5,575 nucleotides of DNA, taken from the NCBI GenBank assembly GCA_021790855.1, contig JAJYFP010000053.1, forward strand, positions 1 through 5,575, read 5' to 3'. The DNA comes from Actinomycetes bacterium. Its GTDB lineage: Bacteria; Actinomycetota; Acidimicrobiia; Acidimicrobiales; Acidimicrobiaceae. Made by a program: the position numbers and the translations under genes. Positions within the stretch are counted from its first letter, which is position 1; every line of letters begins with the position of its first letter. Under the pieces are notes generated by a model. That model did no database searches. It was not told the DNA's origin and saw nothing but the letters and a program-made list of their open reading frames with translations. Positions 5,538 through 5,575 of this stretch are shown piece after piece.

Positions 5538-5575
5538 CGAAAAAACTATCTCCGTTCAACCGAAAAGGTAAAACT

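Larger units (their letters stand above)
5115..5575. other. gene-free region upstream of the redox operon
   Basis: No reading frame of useful length, tRNA, CRISPR or recognisable insertion-sequence end is seen in these 461 bp. The region contains the operon's leader and candidate promoter and several inverted repeats: 5170-5201, 5295-5322, 5405-5441 and 5501-5537. It also has two short palindromes, AGCTATAGCT (5284-5293) and ACCTGCAGGT (5340-5349). A gene beyond the right edge may share it. Confidence 0.6.

Noticed and set aside
5550..5569. GTTCAAC resembling a tRNA T-loop
   Set aside because: The flanking bases do not pair as a T-stem and no acceptor or anticodon arm is found upstream.

Overview
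The window looks like chromosomal DNA from an actinobacterium. The minus strand begins a 16S rRNA gene whose 5' end has the actinobacterial wording (GGCTCAGGACGAACGCTGGC, then the CCTAACACATGCAAGTCGAACG stretch). Base composition is moderate by eye, mid-40s percent GC, which is low for this phylum. Together with the protein content this fits an Acidimicrobiia-type organism such as the iron-cycling acidophile Acidithrix. That placement is an inference from memory, not a search result.

Layout, left to right. 1-214 is the 5' part of a 16S rRNA gene read leftward and cut by the window edge. 215-733 has no convincing protein gene. It holds the rRNA leader, rich in short CTAGATA and ACCTATA repeats and palindromes and carrying a TTGAAAAC-type element, then the start region of a rightward gene. 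734-2497 (+) is a full-length PucR-family transcriptional regulator. Its 3' end overlaps by 11 bp the end of a leftward three-gene operon running from 5114 to 2487: a ferric-reductase/NADPH-oxidase-like flavocytochrome (TTG start), a small exported FMN-binding-domain protein, and an ApbE-type FAD:protein FMN transferase. The last two genes share an ATGA overlap. 5115-5575 has no gene; it contains the operon leader and several inverted repeats, the strongest a 15-bp-paired hairpin at 5501-5537.

How the genes may work together. The operon reads as a flavin-based trans-membrane electron-transfer module. NAD(P)H would be oxidised by the cytoplasmic FAD/NAD domain, electrons would cross the membrane through two hemes held by four histidines spaced as in NOX enzymes, and would pass outside to a covalently bound FMN on the small exported protein, installed by ApbE. 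The final acceptor (ferric iron, oxygen, a quinone or another protein) cannot be read from the sequence. Two oddities stand out: the flavinylation site of the small protein lacks the usual acidic residue, and the ApbE has no visible signal peptide although its likely substrate is exported. Whether the convergent PucR regulator controls this operon is unknown.
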